Source of the DNA: Limnobacter olei
Lineage (GTDB): Bacteria > Pseudomonadota > Gammaproteobacteria > Burkholderiales > Burkholderiaceae_B
Assembly (NCBI RefSeq): GCF_029087225.1
Contig: NZ_JARFJD010000013.1
Location: 1-64,000, forward strand
DNA: 64,000 bases
Direction of reading: 5' to 3'
Every line of letters starts with the position of its first letter. Position 1 is the stretch's first letter. Shown here piece by piece: positions 35,659 to 48,196 of this stretch. The notes under the pieces are model-generated. The model did not search any database. It worked only from the letters and a program-made list of their open reading frames with translations, and was not told the DNA's origin. The translations under genes and the position numbers were made by a program.

Positions 35659-36120
35659 ATGACAGCATTGAATGACCCCGATTTGATCAAGGCATTAGCC
35701 GCCTGGGTGGGACAACTGAAAAGCCCCTATCATGAGGACAAACAAGTGAACAAGTGCCCTGTAAAGCTGATGTCAAATTCACCAAATGCCTGGCTTGAAA
35801 TCAAGCAGATTGATCAAGGCATGATGGAAATAACTTGTATTCATCGGGTGATGGAGCAAGACGAGCACAGCGATCTGGAAGGAATTCGCAAAGAGTGCAG
35901 CCAGTTCAATGCACTGATGGAACGAGTGCGCCTTCCTGCGTATATGTGGGAGGACAGCCACAAGGCAGAATTTCAGCTGCGGTGGCAAGAAACCCTGGTA
36001 ACCCAGGCAGACCTGAAGTACGTACAGCGATTTTTTGAACAATCACTTTACTTGGCCAACGCCTTGCAAAGCAGGCTGGGCTGGGCACTGAATGGTCAAG
36101 CCCAGCCACTTAGCCACTAA
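35659..36120 (+). CDS. Unrecognised protein
   Basis: I do not recognise this family. The start at 35659 is preceded by GGAG 8 nt upstream; 153 residues, probably cytoplasmic, with no signal peptide or membrane segment. It looks mixed alpha/beta: a short N-terminal helix (ALNDPDLIKALAAWVGQL), an acidic middle (MEQDEHSDLEGIRKE), and a C-terminal helix ending in GQAQPLSH. It converges with htpG 12 bp away. Its codon usage looks like that of its neighbours. Confidence 0.72.
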   Translation: MTALNDPDLIKALAAWVGQLKSPYHEDKQVNKCPVKLMSNSPNAWLEIKQIDQGMMEITCIHRVMEQDEHSDLEGIRKECSQFNALMERVRLPAYMWEDSHKAEFQLRWQETLVTQADLKYVQRFFEQSLYLANALQSRLGWALNGQAQPLSH

Positions 36121-36132
36121 AACTTATCTGCC

Positions 36133-38031
36133 TTAGGCTTTTACGGTGAGTAACAACATGTTCAAGCGACGAACGAACCCGGCTGGGTCTTCCAGTTGGC
36201 CACCTTCAGCCAGCACCGCTTGATCAAACAGCACGTTCACCCATTCATCGAAATGATCTTTCTCGATCTTTAAACGTTGAATAAAGGGATGCTCAGGGTT
36301 TAGCTCAAGAATTGGCTTGGTGTCGGGTGCATTCTGGCCAGCCTGCTTCAGCATGCGCTTCAAATGCTCGCTCATGCCCATTTCATCAGCAACGATACAT
36401 GCTGGGCTGTCGGTCAAACGCAAGGTCACACGGGCCTCTTTGATGCGGTCCTTCAGCAGGTCTTCGACCTTCTTCAACACATCCTTGAACTCGTCCTCAA
36501 CCTTCTTCTTGGTTTCCTTGTCTTTTTCATCCTCAAGGGCACCCAAATCAAGGCCACCTTTGGCACAGCTTTGCAGTTCCTTGCCTTCGAATTCCTGCAG
36601 GTAAGACAACATCCACTCGTCCACGCGGTCGCTGAGCAGCAGCACTTCCACACCCTTTTTCTTGAACACTTCCAGGTGCGGGCTGAATTTGGCAGCTGCA
36701 TAGGTGTCGGCTGTGACGTAATAAATCTTGTCCTGGCCCTCTTTCATGCGGGCCACATAATCAGCCAGCGAAACGGTTTGAGCTTCGCTTTCACTTTGTG
36801 TAGTTGCAAAACGCAGCAGTTTGGCAATGCGTTCTTTGTTGGCCGGGTCATCGCCCATGCCCTCTTTCAGCACCTGGCCAAACTCTTTCCAGAAACTGGC
36901 GTACTTCTCGGTTTCATTGGCAGCCATGTCTTCCAGCAAACCCAATACCTTCTTCACAGACCCTTCGCGAATGGCTTTTACATCGCGGCTTTCCTGCAAG
37001 ATTTCGCGAGACACGTTCAAAGGCAGGTCGGAGGAATCGATCACGCCTTTCACAAAGCGCATGTAGGGAGGCATCAGCTGCTCCGCGTCGTCCATGATGA
37101 ACACACGCTTCACGTACAACTTAATACCTTTCTGTTGGTTGCGGTCCCAGAGGTCGTAAGGGGCCTTGGCTGGAATGTACAACAGCGATGTATATTCCGA
37201 GCGTCCGCCCTCAACCCGATTGTGCGTGTAGGCCAGTGGGTCAGCAAAATCGAAACTGATGGTTTTATAAAACTCGTTGTACTGTTCAGCAGTGATGTCG
37301 CTTTTAGAACGGGCCCACAAGGCATTGGCCTTGTTCACATTCTCCCACTCGCCCGTAGCCTTCATGCCACCGGCTTCCTCGTCCCATTCCTCTTTCAGCA
37401 TTTGGATGGGCAGGGAAATATGGTCAGAATATTTGGTCAGAATGCTCTTGAGTTTCCAGCCAGAAAGCAATTCGTCTTCATCGGCTTTCAGGTGCAGAAT
37501 AATCTGCGTGCCGCGGTCTGCTTTCTCAATGGCTTCAACACTGAATTCGCCATCGCCTTTCGATTCCCATTCCACACCCTCGGCAGCTGGCAAGCCCGCC
37601 TTGCGGGAACGCACTGTAACTTTGTCGGCTACAATGAAAGCCGAATAAAAACCCACGCCAAACTGGCCGATCAAGGCGGCATCTTTTTGCTGATCGCCAC
37701 TCAATTTGCCAAAAAATTCTTTGGTACCACTTTTGGCGATCGTGCCCAGGTGTTCAATGGCGTCTTCGCGGCTTAAGCCAATCCCATTGTCTTCAATCGT
37801 GATGGTGCGGGCTTCCTTGTCAAAGCTCACACGAATTTTCAGTTCAGTGTCGCTCTCGAACAGCCCAGCGTTGTTGATGGCTTCAAAGCGCAGTTTGTCG
37901 CAAGCGTCCGATGCGTTGGATACCAGCTCGCGAAGAAAGATTTCCTTGTTGGAATACAGGGAATGAATCATCAAATGCAGAAGTTGCTTTACCTCTGTTT
38001 GAAAACCCATTGTTTCCTTCATTGCACCCAT
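36133..38031 (-). CDS. htpG: Molecular chaperone HtpG (Hsp90)
   Basis: Bacterial Hsp90. I chose the ATG at 38031 (MGAMKET) because GGGAG lies 8 nt upstream, inside a longer reading from 38049. The 632 residues are standard. The N-terminal ATPase domain has [19 protein letters not shown] and [11 protein letters not shown], with the ATP lid around DNGIGLS and [11 protein letters not shown]; middle and C-terminal dimer domains follow. It has its own sigma-32 promoter at 38072-38099 and is isolated from parC by a terminator. Confidence 0.98.
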   Translation of the reverse strand: MGAMKETMGFQTEVKQLLHLMIHSLYSNKEIFLRELVSNASDACDKLRFEAINNAGLFESDTELKIRVSFDKEARTITIEDNGIGLSREDAIEHLGTIAKSGTKEFFGKLSGDQQKDAALIGQFGVGFYSAFIVADKVTVRSRKAGLPAAEGVEWESKGDGEFSVEAIEKADRGTQIILHLKADEDELLSGWKLKSILTKYSDHISLPIQMLKEEWDEEAGGMKATGEWENVNKANALWARSKSDITAEQYNEFYKTISFDFADPLAYTHNRVEGGRSEYTSLLYIPAKAPYDLWDRNQQKGIKLYVKRVFIMDDAEQLMPPYMRFVKGVIDSSDLPLNVSREILQESRDVKAIREGSVKKVLGLLEDMAANETEKYASFWKEFGQVLKEGMGDDPANKERIAKLLRFATTQSESEAQTVSLADYVARMKEGQDKIYYVTADTYAAAKFSPHLEVFKKKGVEVLLLSDRVDEWMLSYLQEFEGKELQSCAKGGLDLGALEDEKDKETKKKVEDEFKDVLKKVEDLLKDRIKEARVTLRLTDSPACIVADEMGMSEHLKRMLKQAGQNAPDTKPILELNPEHPFIQRLKIEKDHFDEWVNVLFDQAVLAEGGQLEDPAGFVRRLNMLLLTVKA

Positions 38032-38071
38032 GTTGTTTGCTCCCTTCATCTTCTTGGTTTGGATGTTGGGG

Positions 38072-38099
38072 AAATGGGGACGGATTCCTGAATTTCAAG
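38072..38099 (-). promoter_or_regulatory. Sigma-32 heat-shock promoter of htpG
   Basis: On the minus strand, -35 CTTGAA (38099-38094), 14-bp spacer, -10 CCCCATTT (38079-38072), matching the sigma-32 consensus fully. It lies about 40 bp before the htpG start and just past the parC terminator. Confidence 0.9.
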
Positions 38100-38102
38100 A
38101 CG

Positions 38103-38130
38103 AAAAAAAAGCCCCGAAGGGCTTTTTTTA
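38103..38130 (-). terminator. Intrinsic terminator of parC
   Basis: On the minus strand a short GCCC-UUCG-GGGC hairpin (38122-38111) is preceded by an A-run that includes the parC stop codon and is followed by eight T residues. The UUCG tetraloop makes it very stable despite its short stem. Confidence 0.92.
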
Positions 38131-40449
38131 ACTGGCCTTGCGCAGGGTGTCGGCTTTGAACTTGATGTCCAGTTCCTTGCCTTTTCTGCCGCGCTTGCCC
38201 AGCCGCTCAGCCAGCAAGGCAGGTTTCAAAACCTCCTCCCGGTCTTTGCCGCCGCGGCCTGTGCCGGCAATCACCAGGCTATCCGACGGACCGAAAGCAA
38301 CAACGGCCACCAAAGAATCTTTGTCATCGAGCGGCAACAGTTGTACGCCACGCCCGCCACCTGAGAGTTGCTTGAGCTCGTCCAGCATGAAGACATGGAA
38401 ACGTCCACTTTCGGCAAGCACGGCCACTCGGTCATCTGTGGCCTGCAACACCACTGGCGGCAACAGCTTTTCACCAGGGTTCAGGCTGATAAATTGCTTG
38501 CCCGCTTTCATGCGGCTCTCCATATTGCCAGCCGTGGCCAAAAAGCCGTAGGCTGCGCTGCAAGCCAGAAACACGGGCTGTGTAGCAGGTGCGGCTAGCG
38601 CGTGGCTCAGCGTACCGCCATTCAACTCCACAAGGCTTTGTGCAGGTATGCCATCGCCCCGGCCACCTGGCCATGCAGCAACGGGCACACTAAACACCTT
38701 GCCCAGTGCATTGCCGGCACCGAACAAGTAGGTGTTGTCGGTGGTTTTGCATTCAAAGGCAGCGTAAAGGCCGTCGCCCACTTTAAAGCTGAACTGGGCG
38801 GCGTCGTGGCCATGCCCCTGGCGGTTTCGTATCCAGAATTTCTGGGAAACAATGACCGTGGTCGGTTCTTCAACCACTTTCACTTCCACGCTGGCCTTCT
38901 CGGCCTCTTCAATCAGCGTGCGGCGATCATCGCCATAGGTGTCGGTGTCTTTGCGAATTTCACCAATAATTCGGGTTTTCAGCTTGCCTTCATCGGCCAG
39001 CAACGCCTCCAAGTCGGCTTTTTCCTCACCTAACTTGGCCAGTTCCTGCTCAATCTTGATTTTCTCAAGGCGGGCCAATTGGCGCAGTCGAATTTCAAGA
39101 ATGTCCTCGGCTTGCCGATCGCTCAGTTTAAAAGCTTCAATAAGGGCAGGCTTGGGCTCATCACTTTCGCGAATCACCTTGATCACTTCATCGATATTCA
39201 ACCAGGCAATTAACCTGCCTTCCAGCACGTGAATACGATCATTGACCTGCGCCAAGCGATGTTGGCTGCGGCGGGTCACGCACACTTTGCGGAACTCGAT
39301 CCAGTCCAGCAACATGGCAATCAAACCACGCTGGCCCGGGCGGCCCGAATTGTCGATGCTCACCAAATTGATGGACGTGTTGGTTTCCAAACTGGTGTGG
39401 CTAAGTAGCAGGTTCGAAAACTCTTCGACCGACACATTCCGGCTTTTCGGCTCGAACACCAAGCGCACTGCATTTTCCTTGCCCGACTCATCGCGCACAG
39501 CGTCCAGCATGGCCAACACTTGCGCCTTCAGGTTTTGCTGTTCCGTACTCAGGCCCTTCTTGCCAGCTTTTACCTTGGGGTTGGTCAGTTCTTCAATTTC
39601 TTCCAACACCTTGGCAGTGCTGGTGTTGGGTGGCAATTCTTTCACCACCAGCTGCCACTGCCCACGGGCCATTTCTTCAATTTCCCAGCGGGCGCGCACT
39701 TTGATGGAGCCCCGACCACCGGCATAAATTTCTTTCATCGCACTGGCGGGCGAGATAATTTGCGCACCACCCGGAAAATCGGGCGCTGGCAAATGGCCCA
39801 TGATGGTGTCCAGGTCAGCGTTCGGGTGTTTGATCAAGTGAATCGTGGCCGCAGCTACTTCCCGAATGTTGTGCGGAGGAATGTCGGTGGCCATGCCCAC
39901 TGCAATACCGGAAGCACCATTGAGCAACACAAAAGGCAAGCGCGCTGGCAACAGCTTGGGTTCTTGAAAGCTGCCATCGTAGTTCGGAATGAAGTCGACT
40001 GTACCCATGTCCACTTCGTCAAGCAACAGCTTGGCGATTGGCGTCAAGCGGGCCTCTGTGTATCGCATGGCGGCAGCGCCATCACCATCCCGGCTGCCAA
40101 AGTTGCCCTGACCATCAATCAGCGGGTAACGCAGGGTAAAGTTTTGCGCCATGCGCACCAATGCATCGTAGGCGGCCTGGTCGCCATGCGGGTGGTATTT
40201 ACCCAAAACATCGCCCACCACACGGGCCGATTTCACAGGCTTGGCGTTGTTGCCCAGGCCCATTTCATTCATGGCGTACAAAATGCGCCGCTGCACAGGT
40301 TTTTGACCATCCGCACACTCGGGCAGCGCCCTGCCCTTCACCACGGAAATGGCGTAATCCAGGTAAGCACGCTCGGCGTAAAGACCAAGGGTAATCGTTT
40401 CAGAATCGTCGCCAGAAGGTGGCGTTGCATCCAGAGTGAGTTGTTCCAT
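38128..40449 (-). CDS. parC: DNA topoisomerase IV subunit A
   Basis: Decatenates daughter chromosomes with ParE (not in the window). The 773 residues are normal. The catalytic tyrosine is residue 130 in [10 protein letters not shown]. The quinolone-determining region reads [13 protein letters not shown]: the position of E. coli Ser80 is Gln91, and that of Glu84 is Asp95, a pattern I believe normal for Burkholderiales rather than an acquired mutation. The C-terminal beta-pinwheel ends in a Lys/Arg-rich tail. It is the last gene of rnr-rlmB-parC. Confidence 0.97.
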   Translation of the reverse strand: MEQLTLDATPPSGDDSETITLGLYAERAYLDYAISVVKGRALPECADGQKPVQRRILYAMNEMGLGNNAKPVKSARVVGDVLGKYHPHGDQAAYDALVRMAQNFTLRYPLIDGQGNFGSRDGDGAAAMRYTEARLTPIAKLLLDEVDMGTVDFIPNYDGSFQEPKLLPARLPFVLLNGASGIAVGMATDIPPHNIREVAAATIHLIKHPNADLDTIMGHLPAPDFPGGAQIISPASAMKEIYAGGRGSIKVRARWEIEEMARGQWQLVVKELPPNTSTAKVLEEIEELTNPKVKAGKKGLSTEQQNLKAQVLAMLDAVRDESGKENAVRLVFEPKSRNVSVEEFSNLLLSHTSLETNTSINLVSIDNSGRPGQRGLIAMLLDWIEFRKVCVTRRSQHRLAQVNDRIHVLEGRLIAWLNIDEVIKVIRESDEPKPALIEAFKLSDRQAEDILEIRLRQLARLEKIKIEQELAKLGEEKADLEALLADEGKLKTRIIGEIRKDTDTYGDDRRTLIEEAEKASVEVKVVEEPTTVIVSQKFWIRNRQGHGHDAAQFSFKVGDGLYAAFECKTTDNTYLFGAGNALGKVFSVPVAAWPGGRGDGIPAQSLVELNGGTLSHALAAPATQPVFLACSAAYGFLATAGNMESRMKAGKQFISLNPGEKLLPPVVLQATDDRVAVLAESGRFHVFMLDELKQLSGGGRGVQLLPLDDKDSLVAVVAFGPSDSLVIAGTGRGGKDREEVLKPALLAERLGKRGRKGKELDIKFKADTLRKAS

Positions 40450-40467
40450 GCGGTGCTTCGAGGTTTC

Positions 40468-41202
40468 TTATTTTGTGAATTGACGTTGACGAAGGGTTTC
40501 AAACAGGCACACTGAACTGGCCACCGACACATTCAGGCTTTCAACACTGCCAATCATCGGAATTTGTACCAGTTGGTCGCATTTTTCGCGGGTCAAGCGA
40601 CGCATGCCATCGCCTTCAGCACCCAGCACCCAGGCAATGGGGCCATTCAAATCGGCGTCGTACAGCGTGTCTGTGGCTTCGCCTGCTGTGCCAATGCACC
40701 ACACACCGGCATCTTGAATTTCTTCCAGCGTGCGGGCCAGGTTGGTTACGGTAATTACGGGAATTGTTTCAGCCGCACCACAAGCCACTTTCGACACCAC
40801 CGGGGTAATGCCCACCGATTTGTCTTTGGGCAGCACCACCGCGTGCACACCAGCCGCATCGGCACTGCGCAGGCAGGCACCCAGGTTGTGGGGGTCGGTC
40901 ACGCCATCTAATACCAACAGCAAAGTGTTCTTGCCATGGGTGTCAATGATTTCAAACAGGTCGTTGCTTTTCACCAATTCTTTGGCAAACGCCACCACGC
41001 CCTGGTGCTGTTTGTGGCCTGCTGCCTTTTCCAGGCGATCAGAATCGGCTGCACTTACTTTCACGCCGGCAGCTTTCACCTTGTCGATGAACTGCTGCAT
41101 GCGTTTGTCTTTGCGGTGTTGGTCCACCAACACCTCTTCCACGCTGGCCGGGGCTGTTTTAACCCGGGCCGACACGGCATGAAAACCATACAAAATGGTC
41201 AA
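40468..41202 (-). CDS. rlmB: 23S rRNA (guanosine-2'-O-)-methyltransferase RlmB
   Basis: SpoU-type methyltransferase that modifies G2251 of 23S rRNA in the peptidyl-transferase region. The 244 residues have an N-terminal substrate-binding domain (about 1-75) and a C-terminal knotted SAM domain with the SPOUT motifs VLDGVTDPHNLGACLRSADA, VLGAEGDGM and SLNVSVASSVCLFE. It lies between rnr and parC with 14- and 18-bp gaps. Confidence 0.97.
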   Translation of the reverse strand: MTILYGFHAVSARVKTAPASVEEVLVDQHRKDKRMQQFIDKVKAAGVKVSAADSDRLEKAAGHKQHQGVVAFAKELVKSNDLFEIIDTHGKNTLLLVLDGVTDPHNLGACLRSADAAGVHAVVLPKDKSVGITPVVSKVACGAAETIPVITVTNLARTLEEIQDAGVWCIGTAGEATDTLYDADLNGPIAWVLGAEGDGMRRLTREKCDQLVQIPMIGSVESLNVSVASSVCLFETLRQRQFTK

Positions 41203-41216
41203 TTGGTACGCTCCGC

Positions 41217-43733
41217 TTATCTAGATTTTTTCGCTGCAGTGCGCATTTTAGACCCTGTGGCAGGTTTGGTACGGCTGACACGCTTGGCTTTTTGAATTTC
41301 TTCCTTGCGTTTTTTCTCGGCAGCAGCTTTGATGCGCGATTCATCCGCGGCCCGCTTCTTGTTCACACCACGCGTGGTTGCAGCTTCTTCAGGTGGCAAC
41401 ACTGGGGCAGTTTTTCCTGCGTCTTGCACAGCCTGCTGCATTTGAGCGGTATTGGTTCGACGGCCCTGCTGGCGCTGCGGTCGGTTGCCCGCCTTGCCAT
41501 TGGGCTTGGCTGAACCTGGATCGCGCATCAGGCTTTCAAACTTCACGCCTTGTACCAAACGGAATTCAATGCGACGCGCATCCAGATCAACCCTGGACAC
41601 CTGCACATTGATCGGGTCAGTCAGACGGTAGCGAATACCGCTGCGCTCGCCACGCAATTCATGCAGGCTGTCGCTGTACTGGAAGTATTCTGTGCCCAAT
41701 TCAGACACATGCACCAAACCTTCCACATACAAAGCATCGAGTGTAATGAACAAACCAAAGCTGGTTACACCTGAGACATGGCCCTGGAAGGTGTCACCGA
41801 CGCGCTCTTTCATGAAGAAGCACTTCAGCCAGGACATCACGTCGCGCGAGGCTTCATCGGCCCTGCGTTCGGTGGAAGAAAACCAGTTGCCCGATTGATC
41901 CCAACGGGCTATTTCCTCAGCCTTGTCCACACGGCGCTTGGGGTCAAAATCCTCGAACTCTCGTTCATCCAGTGGCAGCGGCACATAACGCTTGCCAGCC
42001 AGCAGAGCCTTGATGCTTCGGTGGACCATTAAATCGGGATAACGGCGAATGGGCGAAGTAAAGTGCGCGTAAGCTGGGTACGCCAAGCCGAAGTGACCAC
42101 TGTTGTGCGGGGTATAAATGGCTTGCTGCATCGAGCGCAGCATCATGGTTTGAAGCAAAGCTTGATCGGGGCGCCCCTGAATCTTTTTCATCAGGTTCGC
42201 ATAATCCATGCTGGTGGGGTCGTCACCGCCATCCAGCGTCAAGCCCACTGAGCGCAAAAATGCACGCAGGTTTTGCAATTTCTCAACCGTTGGACCTTCG
42301 TGCACACGGTACAAACTGGGGTGTTTGCTGCGCTCCAGAAAATCGGCTGCGCACACATTGGCGGCCAACATGCATTCTTCAATCAAACGGTGTGCATCGT
42401 TGCGGCGCTTGGGCACAATTTTGTCGATCTTGCCATCGGGATCCAGCATGACCTGTGTTTCAACGGTGTCAATTTCCATGGCACCGCGGCGCTGGCGCGA
42501 CTCAAACAACACCTTGAACAGCGTGTACAGGTTTTCGACATCGCCGTACACGTGGCCCATTGCTTTGGCGGTAAGGCTTTGCGGATCAGTGAGCGCATCC
42601 CAAACCTGGTTGTAAGTCAGGCGAGCCGCAGAGTGGATCACTGCGTTGTAAAACTGGTAAGCCTTGATTGCACCCTTGGGACCAATAATCATGTCGCACA
42701 CCAACACCAAGCGATCCACGCCGGGGTTCAGCGAACACAAACCGTTCGACAATTTCTCGGGCAGCATGGGAATAACCCGGCGCGGGAAATACACCGAGGT
42801 GCCACGCTTGGTGGCCTCTTGATCAATGGGTGTGCCGGGCAACACATAGTGGCTTACATCGGCAATGGCCACCAGCAAACGCCAACCACCTTTGGTGTCG
42901 TTTGAAGGGGTGCAATAAACCGCATCATCAAAGTCGCGGGCATCTTCACCATCAATGGTGACAAAAGGCACATCGCGCAAATCAACGCGGCCTTTCAGGT
43001 CTTTGTATTCCACTTCATTGGGAATGCTTTCAGCCTGGTTCATGGTCATCAAGTTGAATTCATGCGGCACATCGAATTTGCGCACCGCAATCTCGATTTC
43101 CATGCCAGGATCATCCAACTCACCCAGAACCTCAGCCACTTTACCGATTGGCTGTGAATGACGGGTAGGCTGCTCAATAATTTCAACCGTCACCACCTTG
43201 CCAGGCGTGGCATTGCCCACGTCTTTGGGCGACACCAGTATGTCGTGCTTGATCCGCTGGTCCTCAGGGATTACCAACAAAATGCCGCGTTCAGACACTA
43301 AACGCCCAACCAGGCGGTTGGTTTTGCGTTCGGTGACTTCAACAATCGTCCCCTCTGGCTTGCCACGGTGGTCAGTGCCGGTAATCCGCACCAGCACGCG
43401 GTCGCCATGCAGTACTTTTTGCATCTCGCGCGGAGAAAGAAAGGCGTCTGGTCCGCGATCATCACGAACCAGAAAGCCGAAACCGTCACGGTGACCGGCC
43501 ACACGGCCGGCTACGAAATCAAGCTTGGTAGAAAGCAACAACATGCCCTTTCTGTTGGGCATTAATTGACCATCACGCTCCATGGCGTTCAGGCGTTTTT
43601 CAATAATGGGGATTTGATCTTCGGTGAGTTTAAGGTGCTCAAAAACCTGTTCGCGGGTTAAGGGGGCTTGCGCTTGGCGCAGAACTGCAAGGATGTCTTC
43701 ACGACTGGGAATTTTTATTTCTGTTTTAAGCAT
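41217..43733 (-). CDS. rnr: Ribonuclease R
   Basis: 3'-5' exoribonuclease that degrades structured RNA and defective ribosomes. The ATG at 43733 gives 838 residues; a TTG 6 nt further up is also possible. Domains: N-terminal winged helix with LTREQVFEHLKL, two cold-shock domains, the RNB catalytic domain with the DGEDARDFDDAVYC active-site aspartates (about residue 265), S1 domain, and a long Lys/Arg/Ala-rich tail (about 745-838). Its start codon abuts the -35 box of the divergent tRNA-Leu promoter. Confidence 0.97.
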   Translation of the reverse strand: MLKTEIKIPSREDILAVLRQAQAPLTREQVFEHLKLTEDQIPIIEKRLNAMERDGQLMPNRKGMLLLSTKLDFVAGRVAGHRDGFGFLVRDDRGPDAFLSPREMQKVLHGDRVLVRITGTDHRGKPEGTIVEVTERKTNRLVGRLVSERGILLVIPEDQRIKHDILVSPKDVGNATPGKVVTVEIIEQPTRHSQPIGKVAEVLGELDDPGMEIEIAVRKFDVPHEFNLMTMNQAESIPNEVEYKDLKGRVDLRDVPFVTIDGEDARDFDDAVYCTPSNDTKGGWRLLVAIADVSHYVLPGTPIDQEATKRGTSVYFPRRVIPMLPEKLSNGLCSLNPGVDRLVLVCDMIIGPKGAIKAYQFYNAVIHSAARLTYNQVWDALTDPQSLTAKAMGHVYGDVENLYTLFKVLFESRQRRGAMEIDTVETQVMLDPDGKIDKIVPKRRNDAHRLIEECMLAANVCAADFLERSKHPSLYRVHEGPTVEKLQNLRAFLRSVGLTLDGGDDPTSMDYANLMKKIQGRPDQALLQTMMLRSMQQAIYTPHNSGHFGLAYPAYAHFTSPIRRYPDLMVHRSIKALLAGKRYVPLPLDEREFEDFDPKRRVDKAEEIARWDQSGNWFSSTERRADEASRDVMSWLKCFFMKERVGDTFQGHVSGVTSFGLFITLDALYVEGLVHVSELGTEYFQYSDSLHELRGERSGIRYRLTDPINVQVSRVDLDARRIEFRLVQGVKFESLMRDPGSAKPNGKAGNRPQRQQGRRTNTAQMQQAVQDAGKTAPVLPPEEAATTRGVNKKRAADESRIKAAAEKKRKEEIQKAKRVSRTKPATGSKMRTAAKKSR

Positions 43734-43760
43734 TGACAAATTTATTTATTTGATTAGAAT
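43733..43760 (+). promoter_or_regulatory. Sigma-70 promoter of tRNA-Leu
   Basis: TTGACA (43733-43738), 16-bp spacer, TAGAAT (43755-43760): perfect -35 and one mismatch in the -10. A GC-rich discriminator (ACGGCTCG) follows, typical of stringently controlled stable-RNA promoters. The predicted start is about 10 nt before the tRNA. The -35 touches the first base of the divergent rnr start codon. Confidence 0.88.
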
Positions 43761-43777
43761 TCACGGCTCGCACCTGT

Positions 43778-43864
43778 GCCCAGGTGGCGGAATTGGTAGA
43801 CGCGCTAGGTTCAGGTCCTAGTGGTGGTAACACTGTGGAGGTTCGAGTCCTCTCCTGGGCACCA
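43778..43864 (+). tRNA. tRNA-Leu (anticodon CAG)
   Basis: Class II tRNA of 87 nt with encoded CCA. The acceptor arm pairs GCCCAGG (43778-43784) with CCTGGGC (43854-43860); the anticodon stem CTAGG/CCTAG (43805-43809, 43817-43821) frames loop TTCAGGT with CAG at 43812-43814; a long variable arm and a GTTCGAGTC T-loop follow. It reads CUG, a main leucine codon. No clear terminator was seen downstream. Confidence 0.98.
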
Positions 43865-43944
43865 GCAGTTTTCTTTGTTCCTATGCGTTTCAACGCAGTG
43901 TACAGCACTTTCCCCGCTTTAATTCTGAATTTCCAAAGTGCTTT

Positions 43945-43985
43945 GCGAATTTGCATGGCCACTGGTGTTTGCAACACAAATTCGC
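43945..43985. repeat. 9-bp inverted repeat between tRNA-Leu and DUF481 gene
   Basis: GCGAATTTG (43945-43953) and CAAATTCGC (43977-43985) are perfectly complementary with a 23-nt loop. It lies between the tRNA and the end of the convergent DUF481 gene, where terminators are expected, but has no T-run on either strand; a Rho-dependent or processing signal is possible. Confidence 0.5.
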
Positions 43986-43997
43986 CAAAAATTTCAC

Positions 43998-45053
43998 TCA
44001 AAAACCATAACCCACACTGAAAATCAGACTGCTGTCTGTTTTCTTAACGCCTGGTGGCGGCATGTTGTCATAGTCCAAATTCACTTGCGTGGCCACATTC
44101 ACATTTTCAACAATGGGAACGCGCAATCCTACTTTGGTTTTGAACAGGGCGTCGGCTGTGTCCTCAAGGCTCACGGACAGGTCGTTGTTGTTGAAAAACA
44201 CCAAGCGTTTGTTCCAGAATTTTCGTTCATAGTTCAAACCCAGACTTAATGAGGGAAACGACTCATCTGGCGCAACAATATAATCTTCATTGATATAAGC
44301 CAAACCATATTCAGTCGATAACTTGGCGCGCTCGGTTTCAAAAAACTGATAACCATAACCAGCACCCAGCGAGGTTCTCAAATTCAGGTCAGCCAACTTG
44401 TCCTGCTCGCCCTTGGCGTTCACAAACAAGTAATCTTTTTCACTTAAAAATGCATCGTACTGGGTCAGCAAATATCGGTTTGACGTAGTCGTCACTCCTG
44501 CCGACTCGGCCTCGTTCACTTCAGCTGCTAGGGTATACCTGTTCTCTGGTGTTCTGGCAATGAACTCGGTATCGAAGTTCAAGGCATCGTCTTCAGAATT
44601 GCCGCGATTGAACACACCGCCCAGGTTGGCCCTGCCACTGTACTTCACAGAGCGATCCACGACTGGCGGGTTGAACATTGCAATGTCTGCACGCTGAAGT
44701 GGCCTAGAGGTACCTATTTGGCCCTGATCAATCACCACTTCGCCCTGCTGGCTCAGCGTTACCTTGCCTTTTGCAGTGCTTCCATCCTTCAGCTTCACTG
44801 TGACGCCATCATCCGACTGCAATTCAAGAACTTCCTTCCAAGGCAGTTCAACTTCTCCGAACAAGGGGGACTTGAAGGTAAGAATGTTGTCGCTTAGCTT
44901 CACAATCTCGCCGGTCAATCGATCGCCGTTTTTCAACACCACATTGGCTGCGATAACCGGGCTACTGAACAGGGAAAGTACAACTGCACAGGCGGGTGCA
45001 GATTTGAATAAAGAGGGGGATTTTTTCACGTTTACTTCTTTTAAGACAGGCAT
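43998..45053 (-). CDS. DUF481 family outer-membrane protein (YdiY-like)
   Basis: Predicted beta-barrel of the salt-induced outer-membrane (YdiY/DUF481) type. The start at 45053 gives 351 residues; AGGAG lies 11 nt upstream, longer than usual. A signal peptide (about 1-35, ending VIAA) is followed by a small SH3-like region (VVLKNGDRLTGEIVKL repeated in KLKDGSTAKGKVTL) and a barrel of alternating strands ending in SVGYGF with the terminal phenylalanine needed for BAM recognition. Confidence 0.88.
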   Translation of the reverse strand: MPVLKEVNVKKSPSLFKSAPACAVVLSLFSSPVIAANVVLKNGDRLTGEIVKLSDNILTFKSPLFGEVELPWKEVLELQSDDGVTVKLKDGSTAKGKVTLSQQGEVVIDQGQIGTSRPLQRADIAMFNPPVVDRSVKYSGRANLGGVFNRGNSEDDALNFDTEFIARTPENRYTLAAEVNEAESAGVTTTSNRYLLTQYDAFLSEKDYLFVNAKGEQDKLADLNLRTSLGAGYGYQFFETERAKLSTEYGLAYINEDYIVAPDESFPSLSLGLNYERKFWNKRLVFFNNNDLSVSLEDTADALFKTKVGLRVPIVENVNVATQVNLDYDNMPPPGVKKTDSSLIFSVGYGF

Positions 45054-45174
45054 TGTCCCGAGGTCTCCTTGGCAGGTAAATGGACCCATAGGATAACACA
45101 TCGATTTTTAAGCCTTTTTAGGCCACAAATGAGGTGCTTATGACAGGAGTTAACACAAGATATTCAGAGGGAAT

Positions 45175-45651
45175 TCAGAGAAAGTCGCGGGTTTCAAAAG
45201 GCTGCACAATCCAGACATCGGACTCAAGATATTCAGCAGCAAAATCAGGTTTGAAAACAGAGCCTGGCTTGACCCACACCACCGCTGTTTTCAGTTCGAC
45301 TATATCGGGACAAATTGTTCGCAGGTGCTCACACAAGGCCTTTAAGGTGTGCCCAGTGTCTGCAAGATCATCCACCAAAAGAACCTTGCCACTTACCGGC
45401 CCAACTGCTGCGATACTGGCAGAAATCTGCAATTCACCCTGGCTAGTACCTTCGCCGCCACGATAAGACGATGCTGCGATAACAGCCATGGGCTTGCGCA
45501 AGGAACGGGACAAACCGTCCGCCAGAAAAAGACCACCCCGAGAAACCCCGAGTACGCAATCAGGCTGAAAGCCCGAGCTTTGAACGGCTTGCACCACCCG
45601 ATCAATCAGGTGGTGGTACTGGGCATAATCGATGTGTAGCTTGTCGCTCAT
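45175..45651 (-). CDS. Phosphoribosyltransferase family protein
   Basis: Type I phosphoribosyltransferase of 158 residues with the PRPP-binding loop VLLVDDLADTGHT. The pyrophosphate loop region SRGGLFLADGLSR and Phe/Trp-rich end (VWIVQPFETRDF) resemble xanthine-guanine or hypoxanthine enzymes. Its position 17 bp after purA supports purine salvage. The substrate base cannot be decided from sequence. Confidence 0.88.
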   Translation of the reverse strand: MSDKLHIDYAQYHHLIDRVVQAVQSSGFQPDCVLGVSRGGLFLADGLSRSLRKPMAVIAASSYRGGEGTSQGELQISASIAAVGPVSGKVLLVDDLADTGHTLKALCEHLRTICPDIVELKTAVVWVKPGSVFKPDFAAEYLESDVWIVQPFETRDFL

Positions 45652-45668
45652 GCGCCAGAGCTTCTGAT

Positions 45669-48169
<2,501 letters not shown>

Positions 48170-48196
48170 GACTATTCCAACTCTTAAACGAGTGTT

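Noticed and set aside
36364-37776. A 470-codon open frame antisense to htpG
   Set aside because: Fully inside htpG on the other strand, with low-complexity shadow sequence; htpG is complete and conserved. The same holds for the long frames antisense to typA (57854-58939), parC (39520-40515) and dnaK (1267-2238, 2484-3392).
38486-40449. Gln91 in ParC at the E. coli Ser80 position as an acquired quinolone-resistance mutation
   Set aside because: The [10 protein letters not shown] pattern is, to my knowledge, the normal form in Burkholderiales, so it is read as lineage sequence.
45112-45123. GCCT-TTTT-AGGC as a terminator after the phosphoribosyltransferase gene
   Set aside because: Only 4 bp of stem and an interrupted T-run; too weak to call.
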